A stretch of 64,000 nt of DNA from Patescibacteria group bacterium (GCA_023229665.1 JALNYW010000001.1:558001-622000), one strand, 5' to 3'. Positions 1 through 8,652 are shown, numbered from the stretch's first letter. The notes: generated by a model from the letters alone, not told the origin. Numbers and translations are program-made.

Positions 1-861
1 AGCCAAGGCTAACGTGAACCAACCGATGACAAGGAATGGCAAACGACCGACGCGGTCGCTCAAAATGCCGATGGGATACGAAACCAACGCGTACAAAAGC
101 GTGAACGCGCCAAATAAGGCCGGAATCCAAACCTGCGGGATGCCGGCATCAGCCGCGCGCACCAACACCAAGGCGTCATTCGCGCGCGTCAGCATGGCGA
201 TCGTTGATCCAAACAAGAAAATCCAAAACGCGGGCGAAAAAGAATGGCGTTTTTTCGTGGATGCAGACCGGACACGCTGCGGCTCTCGCACTCCAATCGC
301 AATAAGAAGTAAGGCGATGATGCCCGGGACCGCCGACAAGGCGAATATAACACGATAAGCCTCCAGGCCCGGCGCAAACGACAAAAGGATGGCGGAGGCG
401 GCCAAGGGCCCGAATACCGAACCGGCCGTATCAACCAAACGGTGGAATCCAAATGCCTTCCCGCGAATGCCCGTAGCCGAATCGGCGACGAGCGCGTCAC
501 GCGGCGCGTCTTTCGTTCCTTTCCCGACTCCATCCGCGATGCGCAACACGGCGACAAAAGGAAACGTATTCGCGAAAGCAAGCAAAGGTCGCGCGACGGA
601 TGAAATCGCATATCCAAGGAAGACCATCCCCTTCCGATTCCGGAAACGATCGGATGCAATGCCGGATACGAGGCGAAACAATGCCGTCGCGCCATTCAAA
701 AGCCCGTCAACCAAACCGATATCCGCCCGCGCGGCTCCGAGGGCAAGTAAAAAGCCGGGCAAAGCCGGAGCGACAAGATCTTGCCCGAACCCGGAAGCGA
801 GCGCGACAAACGCGACGATGATCACGTTTCTCGGTAAAGCTTTTGCGGAACGCTGTGCCAT
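1..861 (-). CDS. MFS transporter (C-terminus cut by window edge)
   Basis: The minus strand is open from an ATG at 861 to the window edge, giving 287 codons. Reading it gives alternating hydrophobic helices of the major facilitator type. The motif GKGTKDAPRDALVADS (about residues 110-125) lies where MFS proteins of the drug/sugar efflux class carry their loop motif, and FRLVSGIASDRFRNRKG (about 55-71) matches the conserved cytoplasmic loop 2-3 motif (G-x-x-x-D-R-x-x-R-[RK]). It should be an inner-membrane transporter of unknown substrate. It is divergent from the cupin gene at 891, with only 29 nt between the two starts, so the promoters must overlap. The last helices lie outside the window. 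Confidence 0.8.
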   Translation of the reverse strand, partial: MAQRSAKALPRNVIIVAFVALASGFGQDLVAPALPGFLLALGAARADIGLVDGLLNGATALFRLVSGIASDRFRNRKGMVFLGYAISSVARPLLAFANTFPFVAVLRIADGVGKGTKDAPRDALVADSATGIRGKAFGFHRLVDTAGSVFGPLAASAILLSFAPGLEAYRVIFALSAVPGIIALLLIAIGVREPQRVRSASTKKRHSFSPAFWIFLFGSTIAMLTRANDALVLVRAADAGIPQVWIPALFGAFTLLYALVSYPIGILSDRVGRLPFLVIGWFTLALA

Positions 862-890
862 GGTTTGCTTGTAGTGTATCATTTTTTTAT

Positions 891-1286
891 ATGTCCTACC
901 GCACAAACATGGTCACAGAAGTTTCGGCGAATGACGATTTTCGTCACGTATTATTCACCGGAAAGCTTTCACAGCTCGTCGTCATGCGCATCCCGCCCGG
1001 CGGCGAAATCGGCGAAGAGGTCCATGACCACGTCGAACAAACGCTCTATTTCCAAAGCGGAACAGGCGAAGCGACGCTGGACGGCAAAACCTATCCGATC
1101 GCGCCAGGCGACGTCTTTGTCGTGACGCCGGGAACGAAACATAATTTCAAAAATACGGGCAATGAACCCCTGAAGGTCGCGACCGTCTATGCCCCGCCGA
1201 ACCATATCGACGGCCGCATCCACCGCACCAAGGCTGATGCGGATGCCGATACGGAAGACGAGGCGTTCGGCGAAGCGCGGCCATAA
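891..1286 (+). CDS. Cupin-domain protein
   Basis: A 131-residue single-domain cupin. Cupin motif 1 is visible as G-EIGEEVHDHVEQTLYFQSG (about residues 38-58: H-x-H, then E and G) and motif 2 as PGDVFVVTPGTKHNF (about 73-87), giving the usual metal ligands His, His, Glu, His. It resembles the small mannose-6-phosphate isomerase-like cupins; substrate unknown. The start chosen is the ATG at 891 (MSYRTN); an upstream in-frame ATG at 843 would run into the divergent MFS start. The acidic tail (DADADTEDE) is low complexity. A strong terminator follows at 1303. Confidence 0.8.
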   Translation: MSYRTNMVTEVSANDDFRHVLFTGKLSQLVVMRIPPGGEIGEEVHDHVEQTLYFQSGTGEATLDGKTYPIAPGDVFVVTPGTKHNFKNTGNEPLKVATVYAPPNHIDGRIHRTKADADADTEDEAFGEARP

Positions 1287-1302
1287 GCGACAACCATGAT
1301 CT

Positions 1303-1337
1303 CAGGCCTTGCCAAAAGGCCTGATTTTTGTTTTAAT
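1303..1337 (+). terminator. Terminator fused to an extended -10 promoter
   Basis: CAGGCCTT (1303-1310) pairs with AAGGCCTG (1316-1323) and is followed by ATTTTTG. The U-tract runs straight into TGT-TTTAAT (1329-1337), an extended -10 element placed 11 nt before the ATG of the ABC-F gene at 1349. The upstream gene is thus terminated and the next one started by the same 35 nt. The hairpin is clear; the promoter reading is inference. Confidence 0.65.
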
Positions 1338-1348
1338 GCAGCTCTTTT

Positions 1349-2824
1349 ATGGATCACGGCAACGTCATTATCCGCTTCAGCGGCGTCACCTTCGGCTATG
1401 ACGAGGAAAAGCCCCTCTTGGACGAGGTGGATTTTTCCGTACGTGAAGGCGCCAAGATCACCTTGATGGGCCAAAACGGCGCCGGAAAGAGCACGATTTT
1501 CAAGATGCTGACCGGCCTCCTCAAGCCGCAAGAGGGTGAGGTCCATATCCAAAAGGACGCGACCATCGCCATCGCGAAGCAGGTCATGGCGCGCGAATAC
1601 ATGGAACATACGGTACGCGAATATTTCGCGCAGGCATTTCCGGAAAAACTGTATGATCTCGACGGACGCATCCGCACGGTTTTGGAAACGGTAAACCTGA
1701 AAACGTCGTTGGACAAAAAAGTGAAAGAACATTCCGGCGGCCAACAGGCGCGCCTGCTTCTCGCATTCGCCTTGATCCAAGAGCCGGATATTTTGCTGCT
1801 TGATGAGCCGACGAACAACCTGGATAAAGAAGGTATCGAACATCTCACGTCGTTTTTGATCATGTATCCGAAAACCGTGCTGGTGATTTCGCACGACGCG
1901 GATTTCCTGAACCTGTTTACCGAAGGCGTGCTGCACTTGGATGTCTTTACCCGCAAGATGGAACAATATGTGGGCAACTACTTCGACGTGGTCGAAGAGA
2001 TCGCCGCGCGCTTGGAACGCGAACGCATGCAAAACGCACGCATGTTGAAGGAAATCCAGGACCGCAAAGACAAGATCAACTTCTTCGCGAACAAGGGAGG
2101 CAAGATGCGTAAGCTTGCGAGCAAATTACGCGACCAGGTGGAAGATGCGGAAGAAAATATGGTCGAGGTGCGCCGCGAAGACCGTACCATCCGCGATTTT
2201 GAAATCCCGAACCAGGATATTTTGGGCGCGCTCGTGACGTTGACGGAAATCTCGCTTCTCAAAAACGGCGATCCGATCCGCGTGCCGGTGGATATCACCA
2301 TCCGCAAGCGTCACCGCTTGATCATCAGCGGACCGAACGGCATCGGAAAGAGCACGCTTCTGAAAACCATCGCGGACAACCTCGATCCTGGCGCCGTCCT
2401 TGGTAAAGATGTTTCGGTCGGATATTACCGCCAGGACTTTTCCGGTTTGGATTTTGACTCGACCGTCTACGACTCGCTCGCCGAAGTCATGGTCAGCGAG
2501 TCAAACGAAAAACTCCGCGCCGTCGCGTCGGAGTTCTTGCTCACGTCGGATTTGCTGAAGAACAAAGTCGGATCGCTTTCCGAAGGCCAAAAGGGGTTGT
2601 TGTGCTTCGCGCGTTTCGTTTTACAGGCGCCGGCGCTCTTGATCCTCGACGAACCGACCAACCATATCAATTTCCGCCATTTTCCCGTGATCGCCAAAGC
2701 GATCGAAGCCTACAAAGGCGGCTTGATTCTTGTCAGCCACTCCCCGGAATTCGTCAGCCAAATCAAATTTGATGAGACGCTCGACCTGGGAGCGCTTGCC
2801 GCGAAATTTACTGAGCCTTCTTAA
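1349..2824 (+). CDS. ABC-F family ATPase (ribosome-associated type)
   Basis: 491 residues with two ABC ATPase domains and no membrane segments, the ABC-F layout. Domain 1 has Walker A GQNGAGKS (about 41-48), signature HSGGQQAR and Walker B DILLLDEPTNNLD. The linker (about 210-270) is basic and helical. Domain 2 has Walker A SGPNGIGKST, signature SLSEGQKG and Walker B ALLILDEPTNH. ABC-F proteins act at the ribosomal E site in translation quality control or antibiotic protection; which role applies here cannot be told. The signature of domain 2 (SEGQ rather than SGGQ) is slightly divergent. Its 3' end overlaps the convergent gene at 2808 by 17 nt. Confidence 0.9.
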   Translation: MDHGNVIIRFSGVTFGYDEEKPLLDEVDFSVREGAKITLMGQNGAGKSTIFKMLTGLLKPQEGEVHIQKDATIAIAKQVMAREYMEHTVREYFAQAFPEKLYDLDGRIRTVLETVNLKTSLDKKVKEHSGGQQARLLLAFALIQEPDILLLDEPTNNLDKEGIEHLTSFLIMYPKTVLVISHDADFLNLFTEGVLHLDVFTRKMEQYVGNYFDVVEEIAARLERERMQNARMLKEIQDRKDKINFFANKGGKMRKLASKLRDQVEDAEENMVEVRREDRTIRDFEIPNQDILGALVTLTEISLLKNGDPIRVPVDITIRKRHRLIISGPNGIGKSTLLKTIADNLDPGAVLGKDVSVGYYRQDFSGLDFDSTVYDSLAEVMVSESNEKLRAVASEFLLTSDLLKNKVGSLSEGQKGLLCFARFVLQAPALLILDEPTNHINFRHFPVIAKAIEAYKGGLILVSHSPEFVSQIKFDETLDLGALAAKFTEPS

Positions 2825-3161
2825 ACGTCACCTTGAATACCGGCTCGTACTTCACGTCGTTTTCGTCGGTGATTTCCACCGTCTCCCCTTTCATCAGCTT
2901 GGTAAGGGCAGCATCGCTCAACAACACCGCATCGGATTGAAGATCGAGCTTCAAACGATCCATCTGCTCCATCTCGCTCTTCAGATCCGAACGGATTTCA
3001 TGCTCCAGCTGGATCTTTTTGGCTTTCAACTCTTTCAATTTTTCCAAAACCTCCTGATACGGCTTCGATTGATCGAAGACATCGCGGAAGATTCCGGACA
3101 ATTTCTTCTTTTCGTCTTTTTTCACGCGCATCCGGGTATGGATTTCTTTCAGGTCAGTCAT
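2808..3161 (-). CDS. Small coiled-coil protein of unknown function
   Basis: 117 residues beginning MTDLKEIHTRMRV. The middle (about residues 25-80) is a charged heptad-rich helix (EVLEKLKELKAKKIQLEHE), and the C-terminal third (DVKYEPVFKVTFKKAQ) looks like a small beta unit. I do not recognise a family. The ATG at 3161 was chosen because upstream codons enter the promoter of the guanylate kinase-like gene. The gene is convergent with, and overlaps by 17 nt, the ABC-F gene; its start is back to back with the promoter at 3196-3224. Confidence 0.6.
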   Translation of the reverse strand: MTDLKEIHTRMRVKKDEKKKLSGIFRDVFDQSKPYQEVLEKLKELKAKKIQLEHEIRSDLKSEMEQMDRLKLDLQSDAVLLSDAALTKLMKGETVEITDENDVKYEPVFKVTFKKAQ

Positions 3162-3195
3162 AGAAAAGTTCGGGAGCCGGAAGTATATCATCCCA

Positions 3196-3224
3196 TTGAC
3201 TTTTTCCCAGAAGCTGTCTAGTCT
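3196..3224 (+). promoter_or_regulatory. Sigma70-type promoter of the guanylate kinase-like gene
   Basis: TTGACT (3196-3201), a 17-nt spacer, then TAGTCT (3219-3224). The predicted transcript starts near 3231, leaving a leader of about 44 nt with an AAGGAGG ribosome site at 3261-3267. Confidence 0.6.
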
Positions 3225-3265
3225 CCGTCCAACCCGCAAGGGGAAAACCTGAAAAGAAAGAAGGA

Positions 3266-3310
3266 GGTGCCGACATGGCACGAGGTCAGCTGTTCGTACT
3301 CGTCGGCACC
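3266..3310 (+). promoter_or_regulatory. Inverted repeat enclosing a start codon
   Basis: GGTGCCGAC (3266-3274) is perfectly complementary to GTCGGCACC (3302-3310). The loop is 27 nt and begins with the ATG of the guanylate kinase-like gene; part of the Shine-Dalgarno site (3261-3267) enters the stem. In RNA it could limit translation initiation. Confidence 0.5.
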
Positions 3311-3823
3311 ACGGGCGCCGGGAAGACCGAGTTGTCCCGGAGGATCCTGCAGGCGATCCCCGGCCTCCAGCGCGTCCGCTCCTGCACCACGCGGACCAGG
3401 CGCGAAGGCGAGCCAGAGGACGCCTACCACTTCCTCACGCGCGAGGAGTTCCTCGCGCAGGTGGAAGCCGGACGCTTCGTCGAGCACGACGAATTCGGCG
3501 GGAATCTCTACGGACGCCGGTTCGAGGACTTCCACAAGCTGGGCCACCACGCGCTCAAGCTCGCGGACATGACCGAGAGCGGCGTGCTCGCGCTGCAGGC
3601 GCGGCCCGAAGAATTCCCGCTCGTATGCATCAAGATCACGCCGGTCAACAAGACCCGGACCGCCCGCGACGACGAGCGCGCGGCGGACGACGCCAAGCGC
3701 AGGCACGTCGCGATCCGGGTGGACCACGAGATCCTCAACGACCACGGATCACCCGATGGCCTCGCGAATGCCTATCGCGAGTTCCACCGGATCCTGGAGA
3801 CGACCCTATTCCCCGAAGGCTAA
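3275..3823 (+). CDS. Guanylate kinase-like protein
   Basis: 182 residues. The P-loop GTTGAGKT (about 10-17) is followed by the GMP-binding signature TTRTRREGEPEDAYHFLTRE (about 37-56) and VEHDEFGGNLYG (about 71-82), the order seen in guanylate kinases (GMP + ATP to GDP + ADP). The C-terminal half departs from the family: the usual lid arginines are replaced by a charged stretch, KTRTARDDERAADDAKRR, so activity on GMP is probable but not certain. The gene belongs to the GAG/AAG/CTC-rich cassette class: own promoter, AAGGAGG site, and a terminator that contains the stop codon. A perfect 9-bp inverted repeat flanks the start codon. Confidence 0.75.
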   Translation: MARGQLFVLVGTTGAGKTELSRRILQAIPGLQRVRSCTTRTRREGEPEDAYHFLTREEFLAQVEAGRFVEHDEFGGNLYGRRFEDFHKLGHHALKLADMTESGVLALQARPEEFPLVCIKITPVNKTRTARDDERAADDAKRRHVAIRVDHEILNDHGSPDGLANAYREFHRILETTLFPEG

Positions 3824-3847
3824 GCCGCGGGGATTTTTTGTTATAGT
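3810..3847 (+). terminator. Terminator with stop codon at its apex, followed by an extended -10
   Basis: TCCCCG (3810-3815) pairs with CGGGGA (3828-3833), and inside it GGC (3818-3820) pairs with GCC (3824-3826), leaving the TAA stop (3821-3823) as the apical triplet. The T-run continues TTTTTTG-T-TATAGT, an extended -10 (TATAGT at 3842-3847) only 6 nt before the ATG of the next gene. Confidence 0.65.
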
Positions 3848-3853
3848 AGATAC

Positions 3854-5227
3854 ATGAAACGACTCCTTCCGTGCTTCCTTGCCCTCGCGCTGCTATTCCC
3901 CGGCCTGCCGCTGCACGCCGCCCCTAACGGCTCGCTCATCAAGAGCGCATCCGATTCCGCCGTGTACTATCTCGTAGATGGAAAACGATATGCCTTTCCA
4001 AATGAAAAAGTCTTTTTTAGCTGGTATGCGAATTTCAACGGCGTGATCACCGTTTCCGCGACCGAACTCGCGGGCTATACCCTCGCGGGGAATGCGACCT
4101 ATCGCCCGGGCAAATGGCTGGTCAAAATCCAAACCGATCCGAAAGTCTATGCGGTATCGCGTTACGGCGTCTTGCATTGGGTCACGTCCGAACAACTAGC
4201 TTCGGCGCTCTATGGAACGAATTGGAATGCGAAAGTCCATGACGTGCCGGATGCGTTCTTTACCAATTACGAGCTTGGAACCGCGATCAGCTCCTCTTCC
4301 GATTATGATTTATATTATGAACTTGCGGCGACCGTGATCGCGCAAAATATCCGCGGCGCGACCGTACCGTCGCCCATTCCCCCCACCAACGGAATCGCGA
4401 ATATCTCCGGTTGCCAGGTCTTTCCCGCCGACAATGCATGGAGCCGCGACATCTCCCAGCTGCCGGTCCATCCGAAATCCGCCGACTATATTAATACGAT
4501 AGGTACGGCGCGAACCCTCCATCCTGACTTCGGCGAAAACCAGGACTACGGCATCCCCTTCAATGTCGTCCCGGTGACTCAACCCAAGGGAGAAATCACG
4601 TTCACCGCCTATGGCGATGAAAGCGATCCGGGTCCGTACCCAATCCCGACGGACGCGAAAATCGAAGGCGGCAGCGATCGTCACGTACTCGTACTGGAAA
4701 ACGAAACTTGCACCTTGTACGAACTCTTTAATGCCCGGAAGAACCCCAACAATAGCGGCTGGTATGCCGATTCAGGCGCGATCTGGCATTTGGATTCGAA
4801 CGATTTACGTCCGTATGGATGGACGAGCGCCGATGCCGCCGGGCTTCCAATCCTCCCCGGCCTCGTGCGGTACGACGAAGTAGCCGCCGGCGAAATCAAA
4901 CACGCCATCCGGTTCACGGCTTCGCGCACGCAGAATGGGTACATCCTCCCCGCGACACATCACGCCGGAACAAACAATACGAGCTACCCACCCATGGGTT
5001 TGCGCGTGCGTCTCAAGGCCGACTATGACATTTCAGGCTTGAGCGGACAGGCGCTCGTTATCGCCAAAGCTCTGAAAAAATATGGCTTCATGCTCGCCGA
5101 CAATGGATCCAACTGGTACTTCCAAGGCGCCACCGACCCACGCTGGAATGACGACGAGCTCAACCAACTGAAAGATATTCCCGGCAGCGCGTTCGAAGCG
5201 GTGGACACAGGAACTATCATGCAGTAA
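3854..5227 (+). CDS. Exported S-layer-repeat protein
   Basis: 457 residues with a clear signal peptide (MKRLLPCFLALALLFPGLPL, cleavage near HAA-P). Residues about 27-165 contain repeated units of the kind common on CPR cell surfaces (AVYYLVDGKRYAFPNE; KVYAVSRYGVLHWV). They are followed by a larger domain beginning near GCQVFPADNAWSRDI and rich in aromatic and Asp/Asn residues (HLDSNDLRPYGW), function unknown. It should be cell-surface attached or secreted. The same repeat occurs in the gene at 52228. The start lies 6 nt after a TATAGT -10 box, so the mRNA would be leaderless or nearly so. Confidence 0.7.
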   Translation: MKRLLPCFLALALLFPGLPLHAAPNGSLIKSASDSAVYYLVDGKRYAFPNEKVFFSWYANFNGVITVSATELAGYTLAGNATYRPGKWLVKIQTDPKVYAVSRYGVLHWVTSEQLASALYGTNWNAKVHDVPDAFFTNYELGTAISSSSDYDLYYELAATVIAQNIRGATVPSPIPPTNGIANISGCQVFPADNAWSRDISQLPVHPKSADYINTIGTARTLHPDFGENQDYGIPFNVVPVTQPKGEITFTAYGDESDPGPYPIPTDAKIEGGSDRHVLVLENETCTLYELFNARKNPNNSGWYADSGAIWHLDSNDLRPYGWTSADAAGLPILPGLVRYDEVAAGEIKHAIRFTASRTQNGYILPATHHAGTNNTSYPPMGLRVRLKADYDISGLSGQALVIAKALKKYGFMLADNGSNWYFQGATDPRWNDDELNQLKDIPGSAFEAVDTGTIMQ

Positions 5228-5236
5228 ACAAAGCGC

Positions 5237-6391
5237 ATGGGTCCGGCACGTTTTGCGATCTCAGATCCCTCGCAGCAAACCTGGTGGTTCATTCTGATAC
5301 TCATCCTCGCCATCCTCATCACCATCCGACCGAATAAGGAAATCGTCCTCTCGAAAAATACCACCCTGGAACTAAAAGGCTTTGCCATTCTTGCCGTCGT
5401 CTTCGGCCATATAGGCTTTTTCCTTTCTCAGGACGACCGGTTCCTATTTCCTCTTTCCATCTTTGCAGGGGTTGGAGTAAACCTTTTTCTCTTTCTTTCA
5501 GGCTTCGGCCTCACGCGTTCCGCGAAAGCGCGGCCTTTCACGATCTGGTCTTTCTACCGGGACCACGCGCCGAAACTTTTTGTTCCGCTCTGGATCGTTC
5601 TCAGCGTGCTCTTCATGGGAGATACCTTCTTGGGCATACATTATCCCTGGGAAACCGTGGTTCAAAGTTTTCTGGGCTACTTCCCCAGAGCTGACCTGGC
5701 GGAAAACGTGAACGCTCCCCTCTGGTACTTCACACTCATCCTCGCCTATTACCTCGTATTCCCCTTGGTATACATAAAAAAGCTTCCGTTAGCTTCAGCC
5801 CTAATCATTGGGGTCCTCGGATATATCGCCGCCGAACAAATCCTCCCTCTGAATCCGAGCGTGCTGGATCCTGACGTACTCATTCTCTATCGACTGCATA
5901 TCTGGGCCTTCCCGCTTGGGATGCTGCTCGCCGCTGCCATTCAGCGACCGTATCAACTCAAACTCAAACATACAGTATCGCTTGCGACATTCCGACTTCT
6001 ATCTGCTTCCGTCGTATGTCTATTCATCGCCTGGCTTTCGCTCAACGCCGGCGTCGGCCAAGGCGTCTGGATCGAACAAAAAAACAGCCTGGTGCTGATG
6101 CTCTGCGTCATCGGCGTCTTTTTATTAAAACCGTTTGACGTATTGTTCTTCCGCCTGTTTGGACGGTACTCCTACGAGCTCTACCTTTTGCATTGGCCAA
6201 TGATGTACCGATATGACTTATATTTTTTCTGGCTGCCCGCGTCACTCGCGACTTGGGCTCACCTGTTCACCGGAATCGGTTTAGGAGCGCTTTCGAAAAA
6301 ACGTTCGCTTCACCCAAGCGATGCCGATCACCGAAGTCGCGCCAAGAAAGTTCAGAAGCAGGTCATTCGCGGTGTCTTCCCCATCTCCTAA
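5237..6391 (+). CDS. Membrane acyltransferase (acyltransferase 3 family), odd C-terminus
   Basis: 384 residues with about ten hydrophobic helices. The family catalytic-histidine region appears as LKGFAILAVVFGHIGF (about 43-58) and the late motif FGRYSYELYLLHWPMMYRY (about 313-331) matches the acyltransferase 3 family, which O-acetylates surface sugars. The last 33 residues (from LSKKRSLHPSD) are hydrophilic, unlike a normal final helix, and are encoded by 111 nt that overlap the coding end of the convergent gene at 6281. The C-terminus therefore looks truncated and extended by chance. It follows the exported protein by 9 nt, so probably one transcript. Confidence 0.75.
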   Translation: MGPARFAISDPSQQTWWFILILILAILITIRPNKEIVLSKNTTLELKGFAILAVVFGHIGFFLSQDDRFLFPLSIFAGVGVNLFLFLSGFGLTRSAKARPFTIWSFYRDHAPKLFVPLWIVLSVLFMGDTFLGIHYPWETVVQSFLGYFPRADLAENVNAPLWYFTLILAYYLVFPLVYIKKLPLASALIIGVLGYIAAEQILPLNPSVLDPDVLILYRLHIWAFPLGMLLAAAIQRPYQLKLKHTVSLATFRLLSASVVCLFIAWLSLNAGVGQGVWIEQKNSLVLMLCVIGVFLLKPFDVLFFRLFGRYSYELYLLHWPMMYRYDLYFFWLPASLATWAHLFTGIGLGALSKKRSLHPSDADHRSRAKKVQKQVIRGVFPIS

Positions 6392-6901
6392 ACGATTCGC
6401 CGTGCCGATCATGTCTTCAAGATATTCTTCAATCTCATACAGGACGCCCAAGGTCATTCCCATGCCGAGCGCGAGCAACCAATTCACGAACGGAGGATAG
6501 TTCCAGCCCTTCACGCGCTGCATCGTGCGGAAAAAAATCTGGAAGAATATCGTCACCAAGAACGTTCCGAGAAAATGGGCGAGTTGGTCAAACCAAACGA
6601 TGCGCTCGTATAAATGGAAGGTATCCCCGACCACATCGAACAACACGCCACCAAAGCCCAACAGCCAAATGATCCAAGGCATCTCCACACCGGTTTTGCG
6701 GCGCAGGAGATATGCCGCGCCCTCGATGCCGACCAAGGCGCCGAACGCGGTAATGAGCAGTCCGAACCACGTATAGTCCAGGCTATATTTCAGGATGCCG
6801 AAATAGTTCGCGAGCTCGAAGAGAAATAGGCCCAAGAAACCCAAACGCGAAAGCCAACGGATCTTCGACCCAATATCTTTCGTAAAAGCATTCGAATTCA
6901 T
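6281..6901 (-). CDS. YjdF/DUF2238-like membrane protein
   Basis: 206 residues, about six membrane helices. Conserved polar motifs sit between helices: WFDQLAHFLGTF (about 122-133), GVLYEIEEYLEDMIG (about 170-184) and DGEDTANDLLLNFLGA (about 190-205), which match the pattern of the YjdF (DUF2238) inner-membrane family. Function unknown in that family. It overlaps the acyltransferase end by 111 nt, with both reading frames open; this one has the better conserved C-terminus. Confidence 0.65.
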   Translation of the reverse strand: MNSNAFTKDIGSKIRWLSRLGFLGLFLFELANYFGILKYSLDYTWFGLLITAFGALVGIEGAAYLLRRKTGVEMPWIIWLLGFGGVLFDVVGDTFHLYERIVWFDQLAHFLGTFLVTIFFQIFFRTMQRVKGWNYPPFVNWLLALGMGMTLGVLYEIEEYLEDMIGTANRLGDGEDTANDLLLNFLGATSVIGIAWVKRTFFRKRS

Positions 6902-6924
6902 ACCTCCAAGCTAGTCTTTCCTGG

Positions 6925-6959
6925 AAAAAACGCAAGGCGCCCCGAATGGAGCGCCTTGC
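6925..6959 (-). terminator. Terminator of the sigma factor/partner operon
   Basis: GCAAGGCGC (6932-6940) pairs with GCGCCTTGC (6951-6959), followed on the minus strand by a T-run (complement of AAAAAA at 6925-6930). It ends transcription of the two-gene unit that starts near 8569. Confidence 0.65.
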
Positions 6960-7055
6960 ACGAAGAAAAACCGGACCGATGGAACCCTTTATGAAACCAC
7001 CGGCCCGATGACCCGCGCCCTCCGCCATGCTGAAGAAGACGCGAGTTGGCCCGGC

Positions 7056-7970
7056 CTAACGGCCGTCATCAACCCTCATACGGATGAGGGTATCGTAAGG
7101 TCGTACGCCCTTACAAAGAGTACTACGTTGTTCGAAGGGAATTCTGACAGCCTGGTTTCCCGCCGAAGGAGAAAAAACTGAAAACGTCGGTGCTGCACCA
7201 GGCGCAAATGCCGCATGGCCGCGGACCTCCCACGGGAAAACCATGCAAGCATGGAAAACCGGGGGTTCGGCGGTATTCGTTGCCGCGATAGCGGGGACGC
7301 CGACTATGCGAATGATGCGCTTGTCTGAAAGGTAATCACGGTCACGATTGCCGAGCTCATCCCCGTTCACGACCCACATACCGCCGTCAAAGGTCCGAAC
7401 GGTAAAGGTGGCGTATTCCGGATCAGCCTGCGTGATCTCCCCGCCCAACAATCCTTTGGAGGGGTTCACCCAAAACCGGCGCTGGGCTTCAACCGCAGGA
7501 CGATACATGGGGATATGCCGCCCGACATTTTCTTCGACGTTTTCGCCCAAACCACCCGCGAACAAGGCGGCTCCGCCCACCAATGAGCCGATTACCCCGA
7601 CGCCGACGATGAGGCGGACGGGATAGCGATACCCAAGCTTGGTGCGTTTCAAATTCTCATACGCTAGCAGAACGAAGACGAGCATGGCCGCGATCCAGAA
7701 CACCGGGAGCACATCGACAAGGTAGGAGAAAAAACCGTCGTGGGTAACGGAGCGAAATTCCCAGCCGGCATTCGCCAAGGCAAAAATCATGGCTGCGGCT
7801 GCGGCGGCGGCAAATACCAAAGACAAGGCCCAAATGACCCAGAAGAATTGGTTCGTCGCAGAAAACTGCCAGCGCGGCTTCGGCACCACACCTTCTTGCT
7901 CGATGCGGTCGATGATTTTGTCAGCCAATGGCTCTTGTCCGGAAGGCTGGATATGTTCTTGAGGCGTCAT
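7056..7970 (-). CDS. Membrane protein coupled to an ECF sigma factor (possible anti-sigma)
   Basis: 304 residues. An N-terminal cytoplasmic segment of about 40 residues is followed by three membrane helices (about 45-70, 87-105, 120-142) and an outside domain of about 160 residues. The start overlaps the sigma factor stop as ATGA, so translation is coupled. That position and topology suit a membrane anti-sigma or sensor, and the external domain contains an OB-like stretch (YATFTVRTFDGGMWVVNG). No zinc-binding anti-sigma motif (H-x3-C-x2-C) is visible, so the role is inferred from context only. Confidence 0.6.
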   Translation of the reverse strand: MTPQEHIQPSGQEPLADKIIDRIEQEGVVPKPRWQFSATNQFFWVIWALSLVFAAAAAAAMIFALANAGWEFRSVTHDGFFSYLVDVLPVFWIAAMLVFVLLAYENLKRTKLGYRYPVRLIVGVGVIGSLVGGAALFAGGLGENVEENVGRHIPMYRPAVEAQRRFWVNPSKGLLGGEITQADPEYATFTVRTFDGGMWVVNGDELGNRDRDYLSDKRIIRIVGVPAIAATNTAEPPVFHACMVFPWEVRGHAAFAPGAAPTFSVFSPSAGNQAVRIPFEQRSTLCKGVRPYDTLIRMRVDDGR

Positions 7971-8569
7971 ACGGTTGGTGGGGTGGGATAATGCGTGCGT
8001 AACTTTTTCTTCGCGCGACTGAGCAAGGTACCGACCGAACTGACAGGAATCTGCAGAATGTCGGAGATTTCCGAATATTCACGCTCTTCAAAATACCTGA
8101 GAATAATAATTTCGCGGTATTTAGCGTCCAATTGGTACAGCGCTTTGCCAAGCCGTTCGCCGCTCAGACGCTTGTCGGTTTCGCCCTGGATATCGATGAG
8201 ATCTGGAATTTCAACCAGCACTTCTTCCCCATCCGGCACCATGGATCCTTCGGGGCGTACCGAACGCGAGCGAAAAAAACTCATCGTTTCATTATGCGCA
8301 ATGCGGTAAATCCACGAAGAGAATCGAAGGGCTTGATCAAACGCGTTCAAATTCCGGTACGCCTTCAGAAAGACGTTCTGGAGCAAGTCCTCAATATCTT
8401 CCGTTCGGAATACGCCTAGTCGCCGCATATAGCGCGTCAGGCGCGCTTCATATCGACGGACGAGAACGGCAAACGCCTCCTTTTTCTGCAAGGCAAGGGC
8501 GACGATTTCTTCGTCTGTTGCTCGCTCGTCCGTAAAGGCGTTCATGCCGGGCCGATTAGTAATACGCAT
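7967..8569 (-). CDS. ECF-type RNA polymerase sigma factor
   Basis: 200 residues in the sigma70 ECF layout: region 2 (FAVLVRRYEARLTRYMRRLG; DLLQNVFLKAYRNL; FSSWIYRIAHNETMSFFR, about 35-105), a linker, and region 4 with a helix-turn-helix (LDAKYREIIILRYFEE; YSEISDILQIPVSSVGTLLS, about 150-190). The start is uncertain: MRITN at 8569 or MNAFTDE at 8545; no clear ribosome site precedes either. It is divergent from the export operon at 8653, with 83 nt between, so it may control that operon as well as itself. Confidence 0.85.
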   Translation of the reverse strand: MRITNRPGMNAFTDERATDEEIVALALQKKEAFAVLVRRYEARLTRYMRRLGVFRTEDIEDLLQNVFLKAYRNLNAFDQALRFSSWIYRIAHNETMSFFRSRSVRPEGSMVPDGEEVLVEIPDLIDIQGETDKRLSGERLGKALYQLDAKYREIIILRYFEEREYSEISDILQIPVSSVGTLLSRAKKKLRTHYPTPPTV

Positions 8570-8652
8570 CCCAACGTGATTTAGGACAAACGTCCAGCGA
8601 AATGAAAGAAAATCGCTTAACCATGCGTAATAGGTAGATATACACGATATTT

